Positions 1 to 7,550 of a stretch of 39,146 nt of DNA are shown here, piece by piece. This DNA comes from Pseudomonadota bacterium (GTDB taxonomy: Bacteria; Pseudomonadota; Alphaproteobacteria; Rhizobiales; Xanthobacteraceae), in NCBI GenBank assembly GCA_018242205.1, contig JAFECJ010000039.1, forward strand, positions 1 to 39,146, given 5' to 3'. The position numbers and the translations under genes were made by a program. Below the pieces are notes generated by a model that was not told the origin of the DNA, did no database searches, and saw only the letters and a program-made list of their open reading frames with translations. Position 1 is the stretch's first letter; every line of letters starts with the position of its first letter.

Positions 1-1930
1 CGGCGATGGTTGCCTCGATGCCCAGCTCTTCCAAGACATCGATCGCGGCGAGCGAGGCGACGGTAATGGCGGGCTGCGCGATTTCGGTCGCCACGGTGTT
101 GCCGGTGATCTCCGGCAGGTGCCGAAGCAGGTCATCGCAAATTGAGAAGCGCCGTCGCCATGCTCCGCCGTCGGGTCGTGACGGCGCCGCCTGGCCGGGG
201 AACAGGAAGGCGATGCGCGGCACGCACGTTGCCTTTCCGATAAAGATGCCGGCATCGGCGTCGCGCGATGCAGTGCCGCCGGCGAGCAGCCCTTGTGCCG
301 TTTTCAGCCGCGCCGCCAGTTCGCCGCCATCGCGGGCGACGATCGCCACGCGCACCGGCGCCAACGCAATGCTCATGCCAGTAAAGGCTGCCGCATCCGC
401 CAGTTCGGCCATCGACAGATCGGACGCGCGTGCGTCGAGCCGCGTCATCGCGGCGATGACCTCGCTTGCGCTGTCGCCGGCGAACACGAACAGTTCGGCA
501 TCTTGCGTTACCGGCCGTGCGGGCAGCGGCGGCGGCGCGCTTGGCGCCGCTGCCCCTTCGACGACCACATGGGCGTTGATGCCGCCGAAGCCGAAACTCG
601 AAACGCCGGCCAGGGCGGGTCGGTCGTCATCGAGCGACCGCGGGCTCAGCACCGGCCGTATGCGCTGATCGACCTCGGCGAACACATGATGTGGTGTGTC
701 GCAGCCGACATGCGGCGGGATGATGCCGTGGCGTAGCGCCTCGACGGTCTTGATCAGCCCGGCCAGCCCGGCAGCGGCTTTGGTGTGGCCGATATTGGCC
801 TTGATCGATCCGATCGGCAGCGGCTCGCGCACGCCGTTGCGCAGTGCCGCCAATGCACGCACTTCGGTCGGATCGCCGATTGCCGTGCCGGTGCCATGCG
901 CCTCGACAAAATCGAGATCGACCGGGTCTATCCCTGACATCTCGTAAGCGCGGCGATAGGCGGTGCTCTGGCCGTCGCTCGAGGGTCGTGTCAGCCCGCC
1001 GGCGCCGTCGCTCGACAGACCCCAGCCGCGCAGCCGCGCCAGCACCGGCAGTCCGCGTGCCGCGGCGTCGTCCTCGCGCATCAGCAGCACCGCGCCGCCG
1101 CCTTCGCCCGGCCAGAAGCCGTTGGCCCGGGCGTCGAACACGCGCATTTCACCGGAAGCGAGCGCGCCATTGCGCGAGAAGCCGACCAGTTCGAACGGAT
1201 CGAGGCTGAGATCGACCGCGGCAACCAGCGCCGCGTCCGCTTGCCCGGTGATCAGCAGATTGCCTGCGTCGGCCACCGCGACCAGCGACGAGGCGCAGGC
1301 GCCATCGACCGAATAGCCGCCGCCATTGAGATCGAAATGATTGGCGATGCGGCCGGCGATGGTGTTGGCCAGGCCGCCGGCGAGGCTGTCCTCGTTCGGC
1401 TCGGCGAAGGACCGGCGCAGCGCCGTGGCGAAGTGTGCGCGCAAACGCGTCGCGACATCGCCGTCGAGGTCTTCAGCGCCGATCGCGTCATCAAGAATGT
1501 CATCGAGATAAGGCAGACGCAGGCGCAGCAGCGCCGCGCGGCTGAATTCGCCGGTGAGCGTATTGGCGACCACGACCGCCGTACGCGCGCGATCGAGCTT
1601 GCCGACGCCGCCGATCGCGGCGAAGGCGTCGCGCGCGATATCGAGCGCCAGCCAGTGCACGAGATCCGTTGCTTCGAAAGCCTTACGCGGAATGCGCAAT
1701 GCGCTCGGGTTGGGTTGCCAGCCGGTAAGCAGCCCGGCGCGCACCGGGGTGATCGAATCCGCTTCGCCGATCGTCGCCGCAGCGTAGCGCGCGAGATTGA
1801 GCCGCTGGCGCGGAATGGCTCGAAACGACCGGCGACCCTCGATCACATTGTCCCAGAGCTCGGCAGGCGAATTCGCGTCCGGAAACCGGCAGGCGGTCGA
1901 AACGATGGCCAGGCTGATGGGACGAGGCAT
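1..1930 (-). CDS. Enediyne-type iterative type I polyketide synthase (PksE-like), N-terminal part, truncated by window edge
   Basis: The 643 visible codons hold a complete ketosynthase (KS) domain and the start of an acyltransferase (AT) domain. The likely KS catalytic triad is visible: Cys212 in VDGACASS, His345 in EAHGTGT and His382 in IGHTKAAAG. The AT begins near residue 555 with FLFPGQ and is cut before its active-site GHSxG. Stretches such as TDLVHWLALDIA and NTLTGEFSRA resemble, from memory, the KS of enediyne PKSs rather than modular PKSs or PUFA synthases. Family members continue as AT, ACP, KR, DH and a C-terminal phosphopantetheinyl transferase and make a linear polyene; those parts lie outside the window. 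The ATG at 1930 is 15 nt after the upstream unbU-like stop, with GGAG upstream. Context (unbL-, unbV- and unbU-like genes) strongly supports the call. The product is unknown. Confidence 0.85.
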   Translation of the reverse strand, partial: MPRPISLAIVSTACRFPDANSPAELWDNVIEGRRSFRAIPRQRLNLARYAAATIGEADSITPVRAGLLTGWQPNPSALRIPRKAFEATDLVHWLALDIARDAFAAIGGVGKLDRARTAVVVANTLTGEFSRAALLRLRLPYLDDILDDAIGAEDLDGDVATRLRAHFATALRRSFAEPNEDSLAGGLANTIAGRIANHFDLNGGGYSVDGACASSLVAVADAGNLLITGQADAALVAAVDLSLDPFELVGFSRNGALASGEMRVFDARANGFWPGEGGGAVLLMREDDAAARGLPVLARLRGWGLSSDGAGGLTRPSSDGQSTAYRRAYEMSGIDPVDLDFVEAHGTGTAIGDPTEVRALAALRNGVREPLPIGSIKANIGHTKAAAGLAGLIKTVEALRHGIIPPHVGCDTPHHVFAEVDQRIRPVLSPRSLDDDRPALAGVSSFGFGGINAHVVVEGAAAPSAPPPLPARPVTQDAELFVFAGDSASEVIAAMTRLDARASDLSMAELADAAAFTGMSIALAPVRVAIVARDGGELAARLKTAQGLLAGGTASRDADAGIFIGKATCVPRIAFLFPGQAAPSRPDGGAWRRRFSICDDLLRHLPEITGNTVATEIAQPAITVASLAAIDVLEELGIEATIA

Positions 1931-1945
1931 CGCTTGGCATTGCTC

Positions 1946-2926
1946 CTATTCCGCGGGGGTCATGCTGGCGGCCGGTGCCGGCGCTGTAGCGGCGCGCGGC
2001 TGGGTGACGAACAGCCACAACCCACGGGCTGTCGTCACCAGCGTCAACGCGTAGAACAGGCCGAAGACAATATGCAGCTCCATGAACACCGCGTAGGCCG
2101 CGGCGACCGCGATGGCGAAGCCGATCTGCCCTGGCCGGCGCGCCGGCGTCGTTGCCGGATCGGTGATCATGTAAAAAGTGAACAGCACGAAGGCGAAACC
2201 GGTCATCGGCACGAGACCGGCGGCGAGCGGCGTAGTGTCGATCGCCGCGCGTATCGCCGCCTGCGCGGCAAACGCAAGGACCCACGCGAGAATAAGCGGC
2301 ATGCGCCCGGTGGCCTTGAGATTGAGTAAGCTGCCGGTGCCGACGATGATCAGCGGCAGCAACCAGTCCACGAAACCATAGGTATTCTCGGCGAACTGAT
2401 AGGGCGGCGCGATGCCGACGGTCGGGAACAGGATCAGCGTGACGGTGATGCCGAAGTTCGACGGATTGAGGAAATGCCGCGTGACGGGCCGGCCCTGCTT
2501 GTCGGTGTCGACGCAAACCCGGAAGATGTATTTCGACGCCATGGCGAGCGAAACGCCGAAGGCGACGGCGGCGACATTCTCCGCCGCATAGAGCAGCATG
2601 CCGACCGCCAGCGCGCTGATATGCGCCGGCAGCAGGAAGCGCACGAGATCGAGAAACGACCCGGCATAACGCGGCCGCCGGCCGTTGACGCGGGCGTCGA
2701 TGGTTTCGCCGATCAGGTCAGTGCCATAGGCGGCAGCCAGCGCGACGAAAGGCGTGACCCAGCTCTGCTCGAAGCCGAGAAACAGGTGGCCGACGATATT
2801 GAGCACGGTGATGGCGAAGGCAAAGCGCGACAGGCCGCCGAGCCGCTTTTCCGAATACCAGCGCTCGGCCACCCGCGGTCTGGCGGTGGGGCGCTTCGCG
2901 TTTCGAGTGCCGATGGTCATCGCCAT
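1946..2926 (-). CDS. UnbU-like integral membrane protein (RnfD/NqrB-like) of the enediyne cassette
   Basis: This is a 326-residue polytopic membrane protein. Several hydrophobic helices are evident, for example around ITVLNIVGHLFLGF, WLLPLIIVGTGSLL and MTGFAFVLFTFYMI. The segments HFLNPSNFGI and FYMITDPATTP recall the RnfD/NqrB family of ion-translocating redox subunits, to which the enediyne-cassette protein UnbU is related. Its biochemical role in enediyne clusters is not settled. I chose the ATG at 2926, 5 nt after the unbV-like stop; a second ATG at 2920 is possible. Longer reading upstream is only shadow of the unbV-like gene. The next gene, the PKS, starts 15 nt downstream, so the two are surely co-transcribed. 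The assignment relies on both sequence pattern and gene order. Confidence 0.8.
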   Translation of the reverse strand: MAMTIGTRNAKRPTARPRVAERWYSEKRLGGLSRFAFAITVLNIVGHLFLGFEQSWVTPFVALAAAYGTDLIGETIDARVNGRRPRYAGSFLDLVRFLLPAHISALAVGMLLYAAENVAAVAFGVSLAMASKYIFRVCVDTDKQGRPVTRHFLNPSNFGITVTLILFPTVGIAPPYQFAENTYGFVDWLLPLIIVGTGSLLNLKATGRMPLILAWVLAFAAQAAIRAAIDTTPLAAGLVPMTGFAFVLFTFYMITDPATTPARRPGQIGFAIAVAAAYAVFMELHIVFGLFYALTLVTTARGLWLFVTQPRAATAPAPAASMTPAE

Positions 2927-2931
2927 GAGCG

Positions 2932-4833
2932 TCAGGTTCCCGGCGCTGAGAGCACGATATGGTGGCGTCCCGGCTTCAATTTGATCGTCGTACTGTGCGG
3001 ACCGTGCACATCGCGCCAGTCGATCGCGACATCGAACACGCGGTCGGCGGCGACGGCACCGAGGCCGAGATGGATCTCCGGCGCGCGCCGGCCGCCATGA
3101 CCCGAGCCGCCGTCGACGAACGAGGTGACGATGCGGCCGTCGTCGAGCGTGACGCGGGCTTCGGCGCCATAAGCCGCGCGAGCGGCGCCGGGCAGGCCGG
3201 GCACGCGCAGATCGATGTCGATGGCGCGGCCGGTGCCTTCCGACACGTTGCGCAAAAACAATGACGGCTGCCATTGCCGTGCGATCAATATGGCTAGCCG
3301 GCCGTCGCCGTAGACGTCGCCGGTGGCGATGCCGCGCGAGATTGTCCTGTCGTCGAGGCCGAGCAGCGGCCAGATGTCGTGATAGGTGCCGCGAGCGTCC
3401 TGCAGAAACAGCCGGTCGTGGTCTTGGCCCGACAGATCCTCACCGGCGCGGAAGCGCGGCCACACCGCCGGGTCGGGGAGCAATTCGTCATTGCCCATGG
3501 CGAGTTCCTGCAGCCGCGGCCAGGCGTCGTGGTCGCCCTTGATGAAGCCGATCGCCTGGATCAGCGCCGGTCGGCCGCTGTTCAGGAGGTCGGCGAACTT
3601 GATGTCCCAGCCCCAGTTGCTGGTCCAGGTGCCGCGCGTGAAGCTTTCGTCGCGGTACGGCGCTTCGCCGCGGCTCCAGGCTTGCGGATCGTTGGTGTTG
3701 ACAAACAGGAAGTGGCTCTCGAGCAGCGCATAGCGTGACGAGATGTTGCTCACCGCGATGGCCGGGTGGCCGTCGCCGGTGACGTCGCCGAAATCGACGC
3801 CCATGCCTTTGAATGAATCGCGGCCGAGCACCTTCGATCTTGGCGTGGTGAAGTCGCGATGGCCTTCGACAATGTCGAACTGCGGATGGCCGGGCGTCGA
3901 GCGGTTGAGCAACAGCCGGTCGGAGCCGAAGTCGTTGGCGACATAGATCTCCGGCAGCAGGTCGCCGCTGAGGTCGCGCGCGCCGAGCGCGAGCGTCCAG
4001 CCGTCGGCCATCGCCGGCGTCAGCGCGTCGCTGGCATCGCGATAAACAACGTCGCGGCGCGTCGCGCTCTTCCATAGCAAAAGGCGGTTGCGGCCGCCGT
4101 TCTCGGCACGCGACATCGAATGCTGCATCTGGACGCCGGCCGTCGATGCCGGATCGAGGATGCGATCGCCGTCACGGAAGTAATTGCCGAACATCAGGTC
4201 CGGATGTCCGTCACCATCGACATCGGCAATGATCGCGGCGTTGGTGTTCCAGACCTCGCGCGCCGGCACGATCTCGACTGGCGTGAAGGCCGCGGCCGTG
4301 AGGTCTGCCATATCGTTGCGCAGAAACACCACCGGCGTTCGGCCCCAGTAATAGACGACGAGGTCCATGCGGCCGTCTTCGTTGACGTCGGCGGGCAGGC
4401 AGCCCATCGGCGCGATGGTCTTGGCGTCGTAGCCGTCGGTCGGCGTCGGCAGGGCGAAGGGCGCAAAGCGTTGGCCGGTGCCCGGGGCCGGCAACACCGT
4501 GACGCTGTCATTGCGCGGATCGGTGAGGCAGATGTCGGCCGGCTTTCCGCTACCAGCGATGTCGGCCAGCGCTGCGCCGGCGCCGACCGACGAGATCCAG
4601 GCGTCGTAATGTCGAAGCGCCGGGTTGACGTCGCGCACGGTGCGCATCGGCCGGCCGTTGGCCGCCGGTTCGAGATAGGTCGGCACGAACCGCAGTCCGG
4701 CGGCAAGCGCGTTGCGGTCGGCCGCTGATATGTCGCGCGGCAGCGCCAGCGCGTACAGCGCGATGACGATTGCGGCTGTGGCGATCTTGGCGGCGTTGCG
4801 GCGCAGGAAAGGCGTCATGCGGTTCCTGTTCAT
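2932..4833 (-). CDS. FG-GAP repeat / ASPIC-UnbV domain protein (UnbV-like) of the enediyne cassette
   Basis: This is a 633-residue exported protein. An N-terminal hydrophobic segment (IATAAIVIALYALAL, about residues 16-30) looks like a signal peptide or anchor. Several FG-GAP/VCBS-type calcium-loop repeats follow, such as ADVNEDGRMDLVV, ADVDGDGHPDLMF and GDVTGDGHPAIAV, as in integrin-like beta-propellers. The C-terminus carries the ASPIC/UnbV signature around GGSGHGGRRAPEIHLGLG. UnbV proteins accompany enediyne PKSs, but their exact function is unknown. The ATG at 4833 forms an ATGA overlap with the stop of the unbL-like gene, which indicates translational coupling. An in-frame extension to 4971 exists but would be buried in the upstream gene and was rejected. 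Confidence 0.88.
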   Translation of the reverse strand: MNRNRMTPFLRRNAAKIATAAIVIALYALALPRDISAADRNALAAGLRFVPTYLEPAANGRPMRTVRDVNPALRHYDAWISSVGAGAALADIAGSGKPADICLTDPRNDSVTVLPAPGTGQRFAPFALPTPTDGYDAKTIAPMGCLPADVNEDGRMDLVVYYWGRTPVVFLRNDMADLTAAAFTPVEIVPAREVWNTNAAIIADVDGDGHPDLMFGNYFRDGDRILDPASTAGVQMQHSMSRAENGGRNRLLLWKSATRRDVVYRDASDALTPAMADGWTLALGARDLSGDLLPEIYVANDFGSDRLLLNRSTPGHPQFDIVEGHRDFTTPRSKVLGRDSFKGMGVDFGDVTGDGHPAIAVSNISSRYALLESHFLFVNTNDPQAWSRGEAPYRDESFTRGTWTSNWGWDIKFADLLNSGRPALIQAIGFIKGDHDAWPRLQELAMGNDELLPDPAVWPRFRAGEDLSGQDHDRLFLQDARGTYHDIWPLLGLDDRTISRGIATGDVYGDGRLAILIARQWQPSLFLRNVSEGTGRAIDIDLRVPGLPGAARAAYGAEARVTLDDGRIVTSFVDGGSGHGGRRAPEIHLGLGAVAADRVFDVAIDWRDVHGPHSTTIKLKPGRHHIVLSAPGT

Positions 4834-5810
4834 GGTGTTGCCGGTGTTTGGAAAGCGCTGGCGGTGTCGCGCCGCCACAGTTCGTAGCGCGGCGTATGAC
4901 CGTCGCGGTCGGGCAGACGGCTGCGCCTTTCGCGCACCAGACGGGCGACGACGCTGGCGTCGGCTTGCCACACCACCTGCGCGGCATTGTCGGCATTTCC
5001 GGGGATGAAATTGGCGCGGGCGCGGGCCTCGCAGGCGAAGGCGACGCCTTGCGCGAAAGCGGCCGCGTGCGCGCCGGCCTCACGCAATGCTTCGCGCAGA
5101 TCGTCGTCGTGGGCCGGCCCGGCATAGGCCATCGCCAGCCCAAGTCCCGACCAGAGATCGGCGTGGCGCGGCATCGGCAATGCGGCGATCAAGTGCGCGG
5201 CGCCGGCGACGTCGCCGCCGGCGGCGAACCATAGGGCGCGGCCGATGCCCTGGTCGTAGGCATGTGCCGCGTAACCGTCGCTGAGCCGTCGCCAGCCGGC
5301 CGCGATGCGCGCCAATCTGAAAAAGGCGTCGTGAAAGCCGAGACCGTCGAAGGCGAGCCAGCGATGAATGGGGTCGAGCGGCGTCAGGATCGCCTGTCGC
5401 CGCCAGGGGGTTCGCGCCAGCGCCCAGCCGGCGCCGACATGAGCGAGATAGGTAAAGTCGCGCTCGGTGGCCGCGATATAGGCCGGCAACCGTTCATGAC
5501 CGAGGGACAGGGTATCGGCAATGGCGACGCCCATGGCGGCGCCTTCCGCAACGAAGCCGCGCAGCAGCGGGGCCACGCCGGCAATGTGACCGAGGACGTC
5601 ACGCAGGTCGGTGACGGTGAGCGCGCTGTTGTAGCCGCCGATGAAGGCGTGTCCTGTCGCTTCCAGCGATTGGCGCTTGGCCGGATCGACGGCGGTGAAG
5701 CCACGCGTCGACAATTCGGCTTGTCGGGGCGACAGGCGAAACAAACGACGCAGCGGCGATGAAAGCCGCCCGAAGCGCGCCGGCGGAGCGATGGAGCGGG
5801 CCAAAATCAC
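4830..5810 (-). CDS. DUF1702 family protein (UnbL-like) of the enediyne cassette
   Basis: This 326-residue soluble protein matches the remembered pattern of DUF1702/UnbL proteins. It shows GLGFHDAFFR near the middle, YDQGIGRALWFAAGG, GLGLAMAYAGP, and a C-terminal region rich in Arg and Ala. These proteins are specific companions of enediyne PKSs, and their reaction is not established. I start it at GTG 5810. That codon overlaps the upstream stop as GTGA and is preceded by GAGGAG at a good distance. The ATG at 5864 would overlap the upstream gene by 58 nt and has no better ribosome site. The stop overlaps the next gene as ATGA, so it is coupled on both sides. Confidence 0.85.
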   Translation of the reverse strand: MILARSIAPPARFGRLSSPLRRLFRLSPRQAELSTRGFTAVDPAKRQSLEATGHAFIGGYNSALTVTDLRDVLGHIAGVAPLLRGFVAEGAAMGVAIADTLSLGHERLPAYIAATERDFTYLAHVGAGWALARTPWRRQAILTPLDPIHRWLAFDGLGFHDAFFRLARIAAGWRRLSDGYAAHAYDQGIGRALWFAAGGDVAGAAHLIAALPMPRHADLWSGLGLAMAYAGPAHDDDLREALREAGAHAAAFAQGVAFACEARARANFIPGNADNAAQVVWQADASVVARLVRERRSRLPDRDGHTPRYELWRRDTASAFQTPATP

Positions 5811-6133
5811 GGCTTCGCTCCTCTTGATCGGCGCCAGAAGGCCTTCAGCCAATCGCGCGGCCAACCGCGGTCGGTGCGCTCGCCGGCATCGTCCGGCATC
5901 GGACGCGCGCGCGGACCATGCGTGGGGGATTGGTCTTGATCGCCCTGGCCTGACAGGACACGACGGACGAATTCGAAGGCCTCTTCCGGATTGGCGACCA
6001 TGGTCGGCTTGTCGTGGACGGCCTGTTGCTCATGCCAGATCGAGCCGCGCCACTCCCGATGCGGGCCGCGGTGCGGCTCGCGCCAAAACCGGAGCCAGAA
6101 GGACTGCACGATGTCGGTATGAAGGTGATGCAT
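5807..6133 (-). CDS. Small conserved-looking protein heading the enediyne-type operon
   Basis: This 108-residue protein is rich in Trp, Arg and His at the N-terminus (SFWLRFWREPH, then EWRGSIWHEQQ) and ends in a charged tail. The pattern FWLRFWRE...WRGSIWH...EEAFEFVRRVL resembles a family of small proteins of about 100 residues in which a WREP motif is followed by WRG and a helix. I recall no function for that family. It overlaps the unbL-like gene by the GTGA junction, so it belongs to the same translational unit. The start is uncertain: ATG 6133 is given, and ATG 6184 would add 17 residues. Neither has a strong ribosome site. No signal peptide or membrane helix is seen. Confidence 0.6.
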   Translation of the reverse strand: MHHLHTDIVQSFWLRFWREPHRGPHREWRGSIWHEQQAVHDKPTMVANPEEAFEFVRRVLSGQGDQDQSPTHGPRARPMPDDAGERTDRGWPRDWLKAFWRRSRGAKP

Positions 6134-6234
6134 GGAGACGCCGTACAGTTTGTCGCGCGTCCGTAATCCCACGGCCGCGTGCAAACTGTGGCAGGACGTC
6201 GTGCCAGGCGAATAGCCGCGACTTATTGACGGAG

Positions 6235-6248
6235 TGTCCGTTGTCCGC
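6235..6248. promoter_or_regulatory. Tandem heptamer TGTCCGT/TGTCCGC between regulator gene and operon
   Basis: Two adjacent 7-bp copies, TGTCCGT and TGTCCGC, lie in the short gap between the SARP-like gene and the first operon gene. SARP regulators bind direct heptamer repeats, but usually with 4 bp between them, so this is only a weak operator candidate. A related CCGGAT lies just beside them. Confidence 0.2.
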
Positions 6249-6277
6249 GCATCCGGCTCACGGCAAAATCACGGGAC

Positions 6278-7096
6278 CTAGAACGTCATCGCCTTTTGCG
6301 TGCCAAAGTGCGCGACGAGGTAGTCCTGCAGACGGCCGAAGACCTCGCCGGACAGGATGTCGCTGTGCAGCCGGACCGTTTCCGGCATCGGGCCGATGTC
6401 CAGCTCGCTGCGCAGTTTCTCCACCAGGCGCTGATAGGTGCGGATCGCCTCGACGCGCTGGCCGTTGAGCAAGAGAAGCAGCATCATGTCTTGCTGGATA
6501 CTCTCGCGCAGCGGATCGACCGCCAGCAGGCGGCGACCGAAATCGAGCGCCCGTTCGTAATATCCCTGGCTGGCGGCGACCCGCATCAGTTCGAATGTGC
6601 TGCGAATAAACAGACAATGCAGTCGCTCGCGTTCCTGCAGCACCCAGTCGTCATCGTAACCGTCGAGGAACGGCCCGCCGTAGTTTTCGACGGTGCGGCT
6701 GATGTCACTCACATCACCGGGGGAAATCGTGCCGCCACTGCAGCCGGCCAGGGCCCGTTTGCACGCCCTTTCGAGTTCATGGGTGTCGACGCAAATGTCG
6801 GATGACGGTTCCAGGATAACGTCATTGCCGACAGTGAGGAGATGGCGGGAGGCCCCGTCGCTGCCCTGGTCGAGAACCTTGCGGATGCGCCAGATGGCGG
6901 TATTGAGCGCGGAACGCGCGCGTTCGGGGTCGGTATCCTGCCAGAACAGGTCCGCTAGGCGTTCGCGGCGATGAACTTTGCCGGGGAATTCAAACAGGTA
7001 GCAGGCCAGGAGGCGGCCCGCGGGTCCGAGATCGGATTTGACGACGGCTTTATCGACGACGAACGAAGCTGTCCCGAGAAGGCTGACATTGAGCAT
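6278..7096 (-). CDS. SARP-like transcriptional regulator (winged helix plus BTAD domain)
   Basis: This 272-residue protein has an N-terminal OmpR-type winged helix (about residues 1-95; GPAGRLLACYLFEFPG, RRERLADLFW, ARSALNTAIWRIRK). A bacterial transcriptional activation domain of TPR-like helices follows (about 105-245; NYGGPFLDGYDDDWVLQERERL, then YYERALDFGRRLLAVDPLRE and GQRVEAIRTYQRL). SARP proteins activate antibiotic clusters, mostly in actinomycetes. Its position directly upstream of the enediyne-type operon, on the same strand, suggests it is the pathway activator; that is inference. I chose ATG 7096 because GGAG sits 7 nt upstream; ATG 7129 is possible. Base composition is somewhat more AT-rich than its neighbours. 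Confidence 0.85.
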   Translation of the reverse strand: MLNVSLLGTASFVVDKAVVKSDLGPAGRLLACYLFEFPGKVHRRERLADLFWQDTDPERARSALNTAIWRIRKVLDQGSDGASRHLLTVGNDVILEPSSDICVDTHELERACKRALAGCSGGTISPGDVSDISRTVENYGGPFLDGYDDDWVLQERERLHCLFIRSTFELMRVAASQGYYERALDFGRRLLAVDPLRESIQQDMMLLLLLNGQRVEAIRTYQRLVEKLRSELDIGPMPETVRLHSDILSGEVFGRLQDYLVAHFGTQKAMTF

Positions 7097-7200
7097 GGTG
7101 GAACTCCATACGATTCCATGCCAAGGCAACTTGTGATATCAGACAACTTAAGATTACATCGTGAATATATTGCAACCTAATTTTTAGAGTCCGTCAATTG
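7097..7200 (-). promoter_or_regulatory. AT-rich leader, probable promoter region of the SARP-like gene
   Basis: This stretch is clearly more AT-rich than the surrounding DNA and lies directly upstream of the regulator. A possible -35 element TTGACG reads leftward at 7197-7192, but no convincing -10 hexamer at standard spacing was found. GGAG just before the ATG is the ribosome site. Confidence 0.35.
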
Positions 7201-7496
7201 CGGCCAACTGCATTGCCATGAGTTGGTTCGCCTCCGGCGGCGCTCAGGTTCCTTCCGTTGCATGCGCATAGGCACCGACTGAGATCGTCTTGGTGGCGTA
7301 TGCCGTTGATGACCCGCAGGCCGAGCCGAGTGGTGCGAGCATACCCAATGCTGGCGCCATTCGCTCATGTTCGGGCATCATATCATCGCCGCCGCGCCGG
7401 CTCGCGCACGTTCTTCCGTCGGGTTGTGCAACCGAACCTCACGCGAGTCGGCATGGCACTGAAAATAAAAGACTTCGCAGCCGATGCGACCGCTCT
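7201..7496. other. Gene-free stretch between the SARP-like gene and the efflux operon
   Basis: Two plus-strand frames (from 7258 and 7290) are open here, but they are Arg/Ser-rich without recognisable domains or ribosome sites. I see no convincing gene, repeat or RNA. The region probably separates two transcription units. Confidence 0.5.
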
Positions 7497-7527
7497 GAGT
7501 CATGCCGTCAGGTTGACGGCATGACTT
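7497..7527 (-). terminator. Hairpin downstream of the RND permease gene
   Basis: AGTCATGCCGTCA and its exact complement are separated by the 3-nt loop GGT, giving a 13-bp perfect stem. It starts about 25 nt after the permease stop on the minus strand. There is no run of U after it, so it may be a weak terminator, an mRNA-end stabiliser or a protein-binding palindrome. Confidence 0.5.
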
Positions 7528-7550
7528 CAAGTTGTGCGACGAGGCGGCAA

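Noticed and set aside
1..1930. PUFA synthase or ordinary modular PKS instead of PksE
   Set aside because: KS sequence patterns and the adjoining unbL-, unbV- and unbU-like genes fit the enediyne type better, though a phylogeny is needed to be certain.
1241..2329. 362-codon plus-strand frame opposite the PKS and unbU-like genes
   Set aside because: It spans two clear minus-strand genes and has no recognisable domain.
7258..7524. 88-codon plus-strand frame in the gap before the RND gene
   Set aside because: It has Arg/Ser-rich composition, no ribosome site and no domain, and its end falls inside the hairpin.
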